NCBI GenBank assembly: GCA_021234155.1
Contig: JAJEKV010000060.1
Span: 4,486,323 to 4,550,322 of the forward strand
DNA length: 64,000 nucleotides
DNA from: Isoetes taiwanensis
Lineage: Eukaryota; Streptophyta; Lycopodiopsida; Isoetales; Isoetaceae
Direction: 5' to 3'
Shown here: piece by piece, positions 24,205 to 36,113 of the stretch
Position numbering within the stretch: the first letter of the stretch is position 1
Layout of the letters: each line of letters begins with the position of its first letter
The notes under the pieces: model-generated
Databases searched by the model: none
Seen by the model: only the letters and a program-made list of their open reading frames with translations
Told to the model about the DNA's origin: nothing
Made by a program: the position numbers and the translations under genes

Positions 24205-24363
24205 TCTAAGGCTGTCGGAGCTGGACTGTAAATTAAGCCCACCATTTTCTGAAAGCCATTAGGAGGTTGTTCGGTTGTCTCATCCATCTGTTCAGATCCT
24301 GGAAGGGTCAGAGAGCACAAAGGGAGGGAAACATACCAAACAGAGAAAAAGATATACCTCAAA

Positions 24364-26765
24364 ATGCTGAGAGCAAAGAGAAATAGGAATCTGCTTCAAC
24401 ACCAATGGGGGCTGGCTAAGCTCCTGAAAAAACAACCCCGGAAATTCTGGAAAGGGCTCAAAAAGAAAGGACAGGGGAATCAGAAAAATAGTAGTTCACA
24501 AGAGGAAATTGGGACAGACGGTTGGGAGAAATACTTGGAGAAGCTTTATAAAACAGGGGCATGAACTGCAAGGGATGGACAAACCGTGTTTTAATACACA
24601 GGAAGTGATGTTGGCATTGAACAGAATGGCGAATAACAAAGCTCCAGACCTATACGGGTTAACAGTGGAACTGCTAAAGAGTGTAGATGCGATAATCTTA
24701 AAGCAAGTGACAGATATTTTTAATGGTATCATACACACAGGACTACCATCCAGGTGGGCATATAACAGGGTGATACCCCTACACAAGGGGGGGAGCAGAC
24801 AGGAACCGGGAAATTACAGAACTATAATGGTGAGCTCCATTTTTGCAAAATGGTTTGGAAAAGTTTTAGACAACAAGTTGAAGAATTGGGCAGAGGGGGG
24901 GAATCGGAGAGCACAAGGACAAAGCGTGGTTTAGGCGGATCACTCAACAATGCACCACTTAGTGCACTCGAGAATCGACAGTAACAAAAAAATAGAAACC
25001 AAGGGAAGAAAATAATATGCTGCTTTGTGGATTTTAGGAAAGCGTTTGACACAGTCCCAAGGGGAAAGCTAATACAGAGGCTTATAGATATGCAGGCACC
25101 AAAGGATATGGTGGGAGCAATTGCGAGATTATACTATAATGTGTATGCGAAAATAGAAGAAGAAGGGAAAGCGATAGATTGTGACACGGGGGTCAAACAG
25201 GGGTGCCCACTATCTCCCACATTGTTTGGGATATACATAGATGCCCTGCAGGATTTTATAGCAGAACAGCAAGGGGACACAGACGCCCCTACCCTAGGAA
25301 ACACCAAAGTACCCATCATGCTATATGCAGATGACTTGAGCATGATGGCTACAAAGAACAAAGGGATGCACATGCTACTTAAACTGTTAGAAAATTTACG
25401 TGAAAAGACGGGGTTGGCCAGTTAATCTCGAAAACCGTAATAGTCTTTTTTCGCGTATGGGTAGACATAAGCCGTTCAGATACTTGGGAACAGATCTAGA
25501 AGAGTCAGCAGAATACAAATATCTGGGATATGACACGCATGGCACGGGAAAATGGGCCAAAGGGGCAGACACAAGATTTCAAGCAGCCATCGGAAGCTAC
25601 TACAATATGAAAAATTTCTGCAACAAAAGCAGGATAATAAACTGGGAAATTAAATGCTACTTGTTCAGTGCAGTAGTTGCAACTACACAGCTATATGGGG
25701 CAGAAGCCTGGGGGCCAGGTCTGACGGAGAAAAAGTGGGAAAAACAAGAAGGGATTTACAGACAGTGGCATAAGCAGGAATTTAAACTGAGAACGAATAC
25801 ACCACAAACAACAATAGTATATGAGACAGGGCAAAAACCGATGGAAGTAAGGGCATGGGAAAGGACCATCAGATATCTTATAAGGAACAATGCAGGCGGG
25901 AAACCAAGCAAGCTAGCAAACATTGCCATCCGAGAATCAGCGAAAGCCCACATAACCGAAGGCAACGGGTGGTTCAGGGATGTAGCAATGTGGACGAGGA
26001 AATTGGGGATGAACTTGAGCGATCTCATCACTGAAGGGGAATGGAAAGACGAGTGGGCCGACAGAGCCATGCACGCATGGCTGCATAACCACACGGGCCC
26101 CAAGACAATGTGGCTTATGACAGTCTTCAACCCGGGACAACAGATAGGGCAACAGATATACCAGGATGACATAATAGGAAAAGCCAGAAGAGACACTCTA
26201 GCAAGATTCAGAATGGGAAGTCACGAGCTGAGGATTGAAAAGGACAGGTGGCGAGGGATAGAGAGAGAGGATCGAATATGCAGAATCTGTGACAAAGGGG
26301 AAGTGGAAGATGAGAACCATATGCTAAATGACTGCCCGATATATGAAAGCATCAGGAATAAGTACAGAAATATCAGGTGGGGGCAGCCCGTACACATCAT
26401 GATGACAAGGTCAGAAACAAGGAGGGACTTGGCAGACGCAATACGAGAAATGACGGCCAGGCACCGAGAAAAACACAAAGAAAAAGGGTTTCTGTTATGA
26501 ACGCCAGAGAGGCGCAACATAAACACCCTGAAAAAAGCTCAGCTCAAAGCTGATTGATAACGACGCGCCCGTGCACGGCCATGAAGCCGATCCAAAGCTG
26601 GGTGCCGGTATTAACAGAGAAAAGTCAAGCCTTCAGAAAAGGCTACATTGTAAATCAGCATGATGTGCTAGTAGCACCCGTAAGGGAGCTCGCCCATGCT
26701 ACATAAGTCCACGGGCCTCAGGGTACAAGGGACAATAATGTATCTATCTATCTATCTATCTATTA
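24364..26765 (+). mobile_element. Non-LTR retrotransposon (LINE), reverse transcriptase and C-terminal zinc knuckle, (TATC)n tail
   Basis: The readable pieces run in order through the reverse-transcriptase core: NKAPDLYGLTVELLK, NYRTIMVSSIFAKWFG, DFRKAFDTVPRGKL, GVKQGCPLSPTLFG and the catalytic YADDLSMMA near 25322-25348. A 366-codon C-terminal frame follows (25400-26500), ending with the C-x2-C...H...C cluster CRICDKGEVEDENHMLNDC. The 3' end is a TATC microsatellite (26738-26762) instead of poly(A). The endonuclease domain is missing. A stop near 24932 and frame changes near 25020 and 25420 make it dead. It lies within Helitron 2, and a related fragment is at 6653-7084. Confidence 0.9.
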
Positions 26766-26767
26766 TA

Positions 26768-27035
26768 GGTAAACAAAGAAGGGATGATGTGCAGGAAAGA
26801 CATTTGAAAATCTTAGAACAGAGGAAGTAATCACAAGAGTAGCAGAGACATTAAAGGAAGATGTTAATATTGATGTCAAGGCTATCCCAGAGCATTTGAG
26901 CAAGGACATGGCCCAAGATATCTCGATAGGTGGGTTTTTTTGTTCCATTTGTGATCTGTAGCTAAGGGAGCACTTGCTTTTAAAATGCGCAGACCTGTTG
27001 GAGCAGAATACATACCTCCCATGCTGCCTCAAGAT
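26768..27035 (+). CDS. Unidentified exon-like pieces downstream of the LINE
   Basis: A plus-strand frame reads QERHLKILEQRKVITRVAE then NIDVKAIPEHLSKDMAQD, a helical, charged composition typical of a host protein. Next comes LREHLLLKCADLLEQN. I do not recognise the family. The pieces lie within Helitron 2 and are probably captured host exons; they are not complete. Confidence 0.3.
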
Positions 27036-27100
27036 ACTGCAGTTTGTAGGCCTTTCTTTAACATACTACTCACACTATATAATTTATAACTTCATGCCAG

Positions 27101-27345
27101 GTTATGTTGATATGGTGTGTGATCCTACTATAAGAATTGATGGACCATTTGAAGACCATATTCTTCAAGAACCAATTGGAGTAGTAGGCCAAATAAATAC
27201 CATGGAATTTTCTGCTTTTAATATTGTTTATAAAAGTTAGTCAAGCTCTTGCCGCTGAGAATAGCGTGGTGCTTAAAACAACAGAATAAACCCCCTTGAG
27301 TGCACTTTAAGTTGCTCATCTGGCCAAAGAGCTATTGATCTTTCT
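27101..27345 (+). pseudogene. Aldehyde dehydrogenase (ALDH2-type) exon fragment
   Basis: After a TGCCAG acceptor the frame reads IDGPFEDHILQEPIGVVGQI, the conserved segment that precedes the PWNFP motif of NAD-dependent aldehyde dehydrogenases. Here PWNFP is changed to TMEFS. After a frameshift near 27232 the sequence resumes as KVSQALAAENSVVLKTTE, with a stop, then TPLSAL and VAHLAKE. The catalytic Cys and Glu regions are absent. Captured inside Helitron 2. Confidence 0.8.
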
Positions 27346-27349
27346 CGGA

Positions 27350-28710
27350 AGACAAGATTATGCAGGTTTCGAGAAATGCTAGCGCTGCTTCTGAAGATGA
27401 TAGTTTTAGAAATGATCTCTTGCAGATCATGATAGATTATACTTTGTTGGATCTGTGTAAATTTACATCTTTGAGTAAGGATTGGATCCTTACCTATGAT
27501 CACTTTGTGAGGCTATTAATTTGTTGTTTGCAGGTGCTTAGAATACTCGAAGGGAATAGAGTGGTAAAAGTAAGCAGTACCTCTGTCAGGCAGTTCTGTT
27601 CACTTCTCCTTGCTTCATCCAGGGTTTGTATTATTTGTAATAGAAATGAGATCTTGCTTAATGTTGTTGTATAGTACAAAACTCAACATATTTTTTGATG
27701 GTTTTACTTAGAACGGAGCTATTCAAGACCAGCTTCTCTTCCACTTGAAGATGTGAATGTATGAACAAGTTACTGTTATATATTTATGAAATTTCATCAC
27801 CTCCAGTTAAGTGTTTGCAAAGCCAAAGATCGGAGCTAGGCCGCATCCAAATATTCCAGCATTATGGAACATCGGCATGAACCATGTAGAGTTATTTATG
27901 CTGATATATGGCACTTGCCATACTCCTAAGTTTGGTCTCCCCTTTATTAAATCTGAGATTTGCATGTCAGATGTGCACATGGAGTATTTCGCAACAACAC
28001 AATAACATTGTCGCCTTGCAAATGATAATTGTTCATTTTGATTGCACGTCTGTAGTTCCTTGATACATTTTTAACCAATACTATAGATGCTATATAGTTT
28101 TCATCCCCCAATATTATTGATGCTACATGGTTTTCATCCCCCAATACGAGTGTTTTAGTATTAAAAAGCATCTTGGTATATTCCACATGTAATGTGGCCA
28201 CACTCACACACATTTCAAATTCCAGGCATAGAAAAACCAAACGAAAAAGGCCAAAGCTCATTTTCCTTATAAGAAACTTGCCATGGAGCGCTATGCTTTT
28301 GTGGAAGAGGTCTTTCAAATGGTTTCTTTAAAACTCCTTATTTGCACCAAAGGTGATCTATTTCGCGCCTCTAGAAATGTAAATATTGGATCTCTTTAAA
28401 TGTTGCACCATGTGCGTGCAAAGAGAGTATTATATGCATAACAAATATGGCAGATGTTAGAGGACATTGTAAACGATGATCAATGACTTCTATTCTTACA
28501 TCAACTTTTGACTTCATGCTTGAAATGTCAAGATTCGAATGGGAAAAATCCAAGGCAAGTCATGTTTATGATGTCATGTGAAATGGTGGGGATTGTCAAT
28601 GTAATCTACAACATCTAAAACGTAGAATACATACAAAACCCTTGTACAACATTCTAAAATATAGAATACATATAAAACATAGGTTAGCAATGAAGACAAG
28701 TACATGGACT
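27350..28710. other. Helitron 2 interior without identified genes
   Basis: A plus-strand frame at 27360-27674 (VSRNASAASEDDSFRNDLL) looks protein-like but is not recognised. Further right only short frames and small duplications are seen, such as GTTTTCATCCCCCAATA near 28096 and 28130. Confidence 0.4.
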
Positions 28711-29025
28711 GCCCCACCAAAGGTGGGCAATTTACTAGTAATTATTAAGTTTGATGACTGTCAACCCACCTCTTAAAAATATCTGCAGGCAGGCTTGTTC
28801 ATCAAATCTCCAAATAGCACCATAGATAACAGAGCTAAATTATATATGTTAGTTCAGTCTACTCTCAATAGATCCACCCATGTACTGCCTATGAATAGCT
28901 ATTCCCAGAGGTTCAACAGTGATCTGAGACAGAATAAATGAGATTGATTTCTCAATTAGACATGGTTACCTTTCTTTATGCTATCTCATGATCTACTTAC
29001 AGGTGAGATATTAGATGATAATAAC

Positions 29026-29562
29026 CTGCATCATTGCTGGAAATTGTGCCTTGGCAAGTTCCCATAATAAGTTCCTATTTCCATCCTTTGGAGGAACACT
29101 ATTAATGACCTTTCCTGGTAACTCCAGGATTAACAGACTCAGCCTTGTAATGCCTGCAGTTTGACTTCGGACTTAAAATATGTTGTTAGAACAAAGGGAT
29201 CAAAAATGGGAATATTACTGTTCTTGCTATAGTCTTACCTGTTGAGAACTAGGGCCTCCAAGCTGTTCAAGAATGTCCAGGAGTTCCATATTATGCTGGA
29301 TCTAAGATGCATCTTAATGGAAACTCCTGGACCATCAGAGAACAAATAATAGAATTAAGGCTTCAGTAGACGAATTACCTTGAGACACTGGATAACAACA
29401 AAACAACTTTCTTTTGCAAGTTGCTGCTTACCAATTTTATCTTGAATCCAAGAACCTCTATTATCTGAAACCAAGTACTTTTCTATTAACTCGGGATAAC
29501 ACGCAATTTCCTCCTGCAAGTCTGTACCTAACATAGTTTTCATCTTGCCTTTACTATCTGAA
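29026..29562 (-). CDS. Three exons of an unidentified helical protein (segment B)
   Basis: The exons have consensus splice sites. Exon 1 (29379 to about 29562, after CACTTTCAG) encodes LQEEIACYPELIEKYLVSD and ends CTCAAG/GTAATT. Exon 2 (29239-29295) encodes MELLDILEQLGGPSSQQ and ends CAG/GTAAG. Exon 3 (29026-29153, after CTGCAG) encodes TRLSLLILELPGKVINSVPP and LLWELAKAQFPAMMQ. All three are open in a consistent order, which argues for a real gene segment with alpha-helical repeats. I cannot name the family. No exons before or after were found within the segment. Confidence 0.5.
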
Positions 29563-30118
29563 AGTGAGTACTTTTCATGATCTCTGGAAATTATTCTAAA
29601 ATAACAGCGCCGTTACAACCTTCCTCAAATAAATGTACAACCTGAGGTATGGGGTATATCCCAGACATGAGCTTCATGTCTTATTATAAAATAAGATAAA
29701 ATAATGTAAAGTGTAATAAGATAAAATGAAGTAAAATGGACTTTCTCGAGAAGCAAAAATAATGTAAATTGTAATAAGCTAAGCCAAGACCCTTTCTCGA
29801 GAAGATAAAATAAATGGTACATTCTTTCGGTCTTACAGAAGATTCAGTAGCTCCAAAATTGGCAATATCCATACTAATGTGCATGCATCAGAACTACAAA
29901 AGAAAAACAATATATTCCGAGACTACCATCTCTGCTTTTCGGCTTCACAGCAAGCTAAACAATATCATTTGGTAACAATGGCATTCTTTGGTTCCTATAC
30001 CAGTACTACTGGATGGCACAGAAAAACAAATGTATAATACATAGAGCCGAGATGAAGTGCCAGAAAGAAACTACATGGTATCTAATTCAACAGAAGCATG
30101 TTAAACAATAGCCGTAGC

Positions 30119-30271
30119 TGTCTGCCCCATTAAAGGTGCTTACAAAAATGTGGAAGACTTCAGGCTCCCTCAGGAAAAGCACAATATCATCTAAAAGGTG
30201 CTTACAAAAATGTGGAGGACTTCAGTTGCTCCCTCAGGAAAAGCACAATATCATCTAATTAAGGGTGCTTA
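30119..30271 (-). repeat. 67-bp minisatellite at the thioesterase 3' end (segment B)
   Basis: Three units of ATTAAAGGTGCTTACAAAAA...AATATCATCTA, the middle one slightly shortened (CTAAAAGGTGC). Each unit re-encodes the terminal LREQLKSSTFL-stop region of the neighbouring frame. Confidence 0.85.
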
Positions 30272-31077
30272 CAAAAATGTGGAAGACTTCAGTTGCTCCC
30301 TCAGGAAGGCCACAATATCATCTACTTCCTCGGGCTCCTTCAACCAATGCCCATCTTGCTCCAAGACCTACATAATCTTTCCACCGCACTTCCAAACCCA
30401 TGCTTTGGAGAGTATGTCACGAACTTGTTTTTCAAGCTTAACATCAACCCAAACATCATCGGTGCCATGGCCCAGAACACAAAGTCTTCTTCACCAAGAG
30501 CACAGAGTCATCAACAGCAGCAGAACTTTTGTAAGCCCAAGAGCCTCTCTCGAAACCGTGAAACTTTGAAGAAGCTAGAGCCACTATGCAAATCCACAAT
30601 TTCTTGGACCTCGGGCAAATGAGGGGCAACCACCCACTAGTCTCGGCAAAAGGCTCCCAATTTATAGTGCCCACAAAGCAGGACATGAAGTGCAAGTGGC
30701 TTTCGCTCGACTTATTCCGCCAAGCACCCACCTTGTCTCAATTTCAAAAACAAGCGTTGTATCTCGCCCCTCCAGCCAGACCCAAAGAAGAACGTAACTC
30801 GAAAAATTTGAGGCTATGGATCTGAAGCTCTTGGTTTAAGATTATATTGCTCGTGGATGGGATGTCGAACCACTCGCTCATCTTCTCTTGAAAGACGCTT
30901 TGACCAGGGATGAAGTTGAGGTTGGGAAGATCCATCGGACGCCAGGAACAAGGCAAGCAGCTCGGGAAGAATTTCTCAAATGAATTCGGGACCGGAGCTT
31001 CCCCTACCATGGAGGAGGATGATCGTGTGGGTGTGGAAATCTATAGGATCCACAACATGAGGCGGAGGAAAGCTCAT
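30269..31077 (-). pseudogene. Acyl-protein thioesterase-like intronless copy (segment B)
   Basis: From ATG at 31077 the pieces follow the family order: HTHTIILLHGRGSSGP (oxyanion loop), MSEWFDIPSTSNI, TSGWLPL, then GHGTDDVWVDV and GHWLK-EPEEVDDIVAFL near the C-terminus. The family usually has ~250 residues and uses a Ser-Asp-His triad to hydrolyse thioesters such as palmitoyl-cysteine. Here the Ser-containing GISQ segment is replaced by unrelated residues and several frameshifts break the frame, so the copy is inactive. The absence of introns suggests that an ancestral copy was retroposed before the segment was duplicated. Confidence 0.8.
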
Positions 31078-31448
31078 CTCTGTCTGAGCGCAGCCCTAGA
31101 ATGACAGAGAGCGAGCCTTCTCTTTTAAATGGGCAAAAGATGGCACGTCCTCTTTCTGCCTTTTGGAAACACTTTTTAAAAACACGACATCTTTCTTATT
31201 ACAAGCACCAGTGCCATTTTGGATGTCATGTCTTGTGCTAGGGAACTGCCTTATTAGAGGGGTTTCCAACAGGAAATCGGCAACGGCGCCACGCGAGCGC
31301 CGCTAGCTAGTTTCCCACTGGAAATCCTGAAAACCAGGCAGCTCTTAGCCATAATCCACCAGCATGTGGAAATTTTGTGCATCCCATTTCTTTTCTTTTC
31401 TTTTCTTTTTTCCTGGCTATGGCGAAGCTTCAGAGGTTTGGCAATGGC

Positions 31449-31985
31449 GATCTCTCATATCGTCAAGGCGCTTGAGCAGATTTGAAGACTTCTAAGGTCC
31501 TGGAGCATGGCGCTGTCTGTGCATTGAGTCTTTTTTTTTTATTTGCTTGAACTTTTTTCCATCCTATGCATTACCAGAACCCATACCCCATTGTGCTACA
31601 AATATGGCAGAAATGGAATATGACGCTAGATATGGCGGAAATAGATGACGGATAGCAAAAACAGACTACGGCTTGGAAGTATTTTGTTTCTTCCAAAATG
31701 TGATGTTCTTGACAAAATAGGAAATCATTTTGTTTGTTCCGGAATGCTTTGTTCTGCTCTGTTCTTTTTTGCTGCCAAGAATCTGTTGCTTTCAGCTACG
31801 AGGATTCGAGCTTGCAGGCATTTCAAGCTTGCTGCATTTATCCGGACTATATTTCTTCATGGCCGCCATCTCAGGTTATGGCTAAAAGAGGAGTTGTTGC
31901 CGGAGCCTGGAATGGTCAGAACTGCCACAAGTTTCTTCTGGTTATTTTGCCTTGTCCTGCCTTCGGTTATTCCATAGCCCAGCAT
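31449..31985 (+). pseudogene. Divergent plus-strand gene remnant (segment B)
   Basis: Starts MAISHIVKALEQI and then hits a stop, unlike the intact start in segment C. A second piece (about 31794-31985, after TGCTTTCAG) reads YEDSSLQAFQACCIYPDYIS and KRGVVAGAWNGQNCHKFLL. Family not recognised. It lies head-to-head with the thioesterase copy, about 370 bp apart. Confidence 0.4.
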
Positions 31986-34021
31986 TAGGGCAGATTTGGG
32001 ATCTCAAAATAGCCTCATAAGAGCCATTCCACGTCATATTTCCACTCCTTTTTTTCCCATGCCATGTAGGATACCAAACTCTCATAAATATAGATTTACT
32101 TGAAATATTTCCTCGAAATGGGAGGATCGCACATTTATGGCGCCATCCGTCCTTAATTCTGTCGGTTTTCAGACAGACAGATAAAAGGTATGATGTTCTA
32201 AAAAAACCACTTGCATCAAAGCATGCCGGCCAGTGATGATGGTGTCTGTTTTGATTTGTCAGATACCAAGTGCGCTCGTCTCCTATTCTGATCTTGTGCC
32301 ATTTTCATTTAGAGGCCATGCCCATACAGGCTTCCTGCCCTCTACAATTCAAAATTTGAATGTGTAGGTTCAAGCTTTATATCGCTCTTTGATTTTGAGG
32401 CGATGCACTATAAGTTCACAAACCAGGATCTTTAGTTCATCCCAATATAGGCTTCCCGCCCCCTACAATTCAAAATTTGAATTTGCTTAACGTATAAAAA
32501 CATGGATTGTAAGAGAATTGACTTTTCGATTTCCATATGCACCTTGCAAATTTCAAAAATAGGATTAATACGGATAGTCGGCTCACATGATGCAAATTGG
32601 TGTAGGGCATACAAATTGTACACCTCAATTTCACGTCGAAGCTCCAAATGGTGTGTGGATAAGAATCCAATTGACTCGTGAATATGCTCTAATCTTCAAT
32701 CGCAAAAAGTAAGGTCTAAAAAATAAGAACTTGTTGCGCTTTGCAGGCTCAATAAGTGTCGACATCTGGGTGGATGGCAGTTTTATATCCATTGGATCTG
32801 TTGAGTGGTAAGAAACTGTCATTTCGGAACGTGTCAAGGTTAGTCCGATTTTGTGGTGACGATTAATTCTGGCCTCCTTGGATATTGAAATAGATGACGG
32901 ATCACATAGGCACCAGAGTTTCCTGTTCTTAGCAAAAAAAGACGGGTTTATGTCCCTTCTAGACCCTCATTATGGCTTAAAAGTATTTTGTTTCTTCCAG
33001 AATGTGTTGTTCTTGACAAAATAGGGAATCATTTTGTTTGTTTCGGAATGCTCTGTTCTGCTCTGTTCTTTTTTGCTGCCAAGAATCTGTTGCTTTCAGC
33101 TATGAGGATTCGAGCTTGCAGGCATTTCAAGCTTGCTGCATTATCCGGACTGTATTTCTTCACGGCTATCGTCTCAGGTTATAGCTAAAAGAGGAGTTGT
33201 TGCTGGAGCCTAGACAAGTTTCTTCGGGTTATTTTGCCTTGTCCTACCTTCGATTATTCCATAGCCTCGCCCTGCCTTCGGTTATTTTGCCTTTTGATCA
33301 GAAGACTTTGATCCTTTGGCGACAGATTTTGTGACGTTCCCCGGAAATATATTTCATAAATACGTATATTTCTAGGTCGCCACCGTATGATAGCCTTGTA
33401 CACCATAGTAAGTGGAAAAGGGAATGGCCAAATTATTTACATCACTTAGCCAACCTTAGGTTTAAAGCCATTTCCACATGACCTTAATCTAATGGGCACC
33501 CATCACATGGAAGCACCCCATTGGAGCCACGTGGCAGTGACATGGAACCCTAACCCTAACCCTAGGCCATTTTTTGGCTCCACCTGCCTTGAGACATGTT
33601 CTTCGCTCGGAACTCTATTTCGAATACCATTCGTTGCGGTGTAGCTCAGATCGACAGCCCCGAAGTAGTACGCTCATCAGAAGGAGGAGGAATCACTCGA
33701 CTCATCATCAAGTCAAAAGAATTAAACAATTTACACAATGCTGAGAAGTGTTTTCTCGCCTTATGAGGCGAGAATGGGCGCGATTCCTCCCTTCTGTGCT
33801 CCCCAAGCCCAGCAGAAGCCCCATGAGCGGGTGGCCAAGGTAAGAAACGAGCACCAAATATTTCTTTTGTTGGGCGCCCATCGAACACTATACAAAACAA
33901 AAATAAAACTCAAAGAATTAAACATTATAATCCTTCTCGACTACCGAGTTGAGAAGGCACCTTCTGCTGTTTGTGAAGGCAAGAGTAGTGGAAGCACAAC
34001 CGCTAGTGGCAGGTGCCAAAT

Positions 34022-34300
34022 TCATCTTTTGATCGTGCATAAATTTCCAAGCTATCTATTCTAGGAAGAGCAGATCCATTAAATCAGACACAAAGGGAAC
34101 TCTTCATCAGAGAGTAGCGACTCTGAGTTTGTGGCAGCTCCGACCCGTGTTTTAATTCATCCTCCAATTTCTAAAAGCCCCCCAGCTCCTGTATTAGCAC
34201 CTCCACGGCTCTGGACTATATGTTGGATCTTCAAGAATGGCCCTGGATTATTGAAACAAAGCGGAAATTTCATGCTCGAAAGGCCTATATGTTTTGTACT
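34022..34300 (-). pseudogene. BIG/UBR4-like exon (segment B)
   Basis: Second copy of the exon at 22.9-23.1 kb. It lost a TGTAGGCCC-like block near 34085 and therefore shifts frame, but keeps the codons for DEFG at its 3' end. The same caution about the family name applies. Confidence 0.35.
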
Positions 34301-35019
34301 ACCAGACTCTTCTCTCTGGGCTTTTTCTTCACATCTGATTAGAGGCTCAACTTCTCCATTCTTCTAGATTTCGTCTGTGACTGCTACTTCAGGAAATGAA
34401 GAAGTGTGCTCAGAATACAGGACGGTCAGAATGAGGAAGAGGAGGAACATAGAACTGGCGAAGGACAGTCTCAGGGAATCGATGGAGAGTTTTGAGCTAA
34501 CAGGATCATGATCATAAGGTAGAAGGCGAGGACGACAGTGATGGAAAGGAGCCAGTACATGTTTTTGAGATCATTTTGGGGCTCGAATGTGGGGAAGAAT
34601 TTTGAAATAGCTAAAGAGGTTGAATTTTGAAACAATGCCCATCATAAAACTGTCTTCTACTCAAATGGAAGAGAATACATGAAGTACTGCTTGAGAAGTT
34701 GCAGACCAAGGGATTCATCAATAAGCATGTTAAGCACCCACATTATAATTATTAAGTTTGATGACTGTCAACCCAGGCTTGTTCATCAAATCTCCAAATA
34801 GCACCATAGATAACAGAGCTAAATTATATATGTTAGTTCAGTCTACTCTCAATAGATCCACCCATATACTGCCTATGAATAGCTATTCCCAGAGGTTCAA
34901 CAATGATCTGAGACAGAATAAATGAGATTGATTTCTCAATTAGACATGGTTACCTTTCTTTATGCTATCTCATGATTTACTTACAGGTGAGATATTAGGT
35001 GATAATAACTTGCATCATT

Positions 35020-35556
35020 GCTGGAAATTGTGCGTTGGCAAGTTCCCATAATAAGTTCCTGTTTCCATCCTTTGGAGGAACACGGTTAATGACCTTCCCT
35101 GGTAACTCCAGAATTAACAGACTCAGCCTTGTAATGCCTGCAGTTTGACTTCGAACATAAAATATGTTGTTAGAACAAAGGGATCAAAAATGGGAATATT
35201 ACTGTTCTTGCTACAGTCTTACCTGTTGAGAACTAGGGCCTCCAAGCTGTTCAAGAATGTCCAGGAGTTCCATATTATGCTGGATCTAAGATGCATCTTA
35301 ATGGAAACTCCTGGACCATCAGCCCAAAGATGAGAACAAATAATAGAATTAAGGCTTCAGTAGACGAATTACCTTGAGACACTGGATAACAACAAAACAA
35401 CTTTCTTTTGCAAGTCGCTGCTTACCAATTTTATCTTGAATCCAAGAACCTCTATTATCTGAAACCAAGTACTTTTCTATTAACTCTGGATAACACGCAA
35501 TTTCCTCCTGCAAGTCTGTACCTAACATAGTTTTCATCTTGCCTTTACTATCTGAA
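35020..35556 (-). CDS. Three exons of the unidentified helical protein (segment C)
   Basis: Same three exons as in segment B with the same splice sites; exon 1 reads LQEEIACYPELIEKYLVSD, with KQRLAKE where B has KQQLAKE. All are open. The near-identity shows that the duplication is recent or kept uniform by exchange. Confidence 0.5.
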
Positions 35557-35965
35557 AGTGAGTACTTTTCATGATCTCTGGAAATTATTCTAAAATAACA
35601 GCGCGATTACAACCTTCCTCAAATAAATGTACAACGTGAGGTATGGGGTATATCCCAGACATGAGCTTGCTAATAACAGTTGGTCATGTCTTATTATAAA
35701 ATAAGATAAAATAATGGAAAGTGTAATAAGATAAAATGAAGTAAAGCTCAATGAACTTTCTCGAGAAGCAAAAATAATGTAAACTGTAATAAGCTAGGAT
35801 ATCATTTGGTAACAATGGCATTCCTTGGTTCCTATACCAGTACTACTGGATGGCACAGAAAAACAAATGCATAATACATAGAGCCGAGATGAAGTGCCAG
35901 AAAGAAACTACATGGTACCTAATTCAACAGAAGCATGTTAAACAATAGCCGTAGCTGCCTGCCCC

Positions 35966-36113
35966 ATTAAAGGTGCTTACAAAAATGTGGAAGACTTCAG
36001 TTGCTCCCTCAGGAAAAGCACAATATCATCTAATTAAAGGTGCTTACAAAAATGTGGAAGACTTCAGTTGCTCCCTCAGGAAAAGCACAATATCATCTAA
36101 TTAAGGGTGCTTA
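35966..36113 (-). repeat. 67-bp minisatellite, cleanest copy (segment C)
   Basis: Units begin at 35966, 36033 and 36100, exactly 67 bases apart. The last overlaps the true stop codon of the thioesterase frame. Sequence is nearly identical between units. Confidence 0.92.

Larger units (their letters stand above)
23604..28738 (+). mobile_element. Helitron 2 (5135 bp, with captured gene and LINE pieces)
   Basis: The element starts TCTTATATTATAATG, nearly the same as Helitron 1. It ends CTAG ten bases after the hairpin CCCACC-AAA-GGTGGG (28713-28727). It lies between A (23603) and T (28739). The intact junction ACATTA|TAATTATTAAG at 34745/34746 is the empty site. Contents are a minus-strand open frame, a 5'-truncated LINE, an aldehyde dehydrogenase fragment and other unidentified exon-like pieces. 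No RepHel protein is encoded, so it is non-autonomous. Gene capture of this kind is typical of plant Helitrons. Confidence 0.92.
28739..34745. repeat. Segment B of the large duplication (~6 kb)
   Basis: Joins segment C head-to-tail at 34745/34746. Order within the segment: three minus-strand exons of an unknown helical protein, the 67-bp minisatellite, the intronless thioesterase copy, the divergent plus-strand gene remnant, the ACCCTAACCCTAA block, and the BIG-like exon. Identity with C is high over most of its length. Confidence 0.9.

Noticed and set aside
24496-26526. Minus-strand frames opposite the LINE (for example 25756-26196)
   Set aside because: They are shadows of the coding frames; no motif is recognisable.
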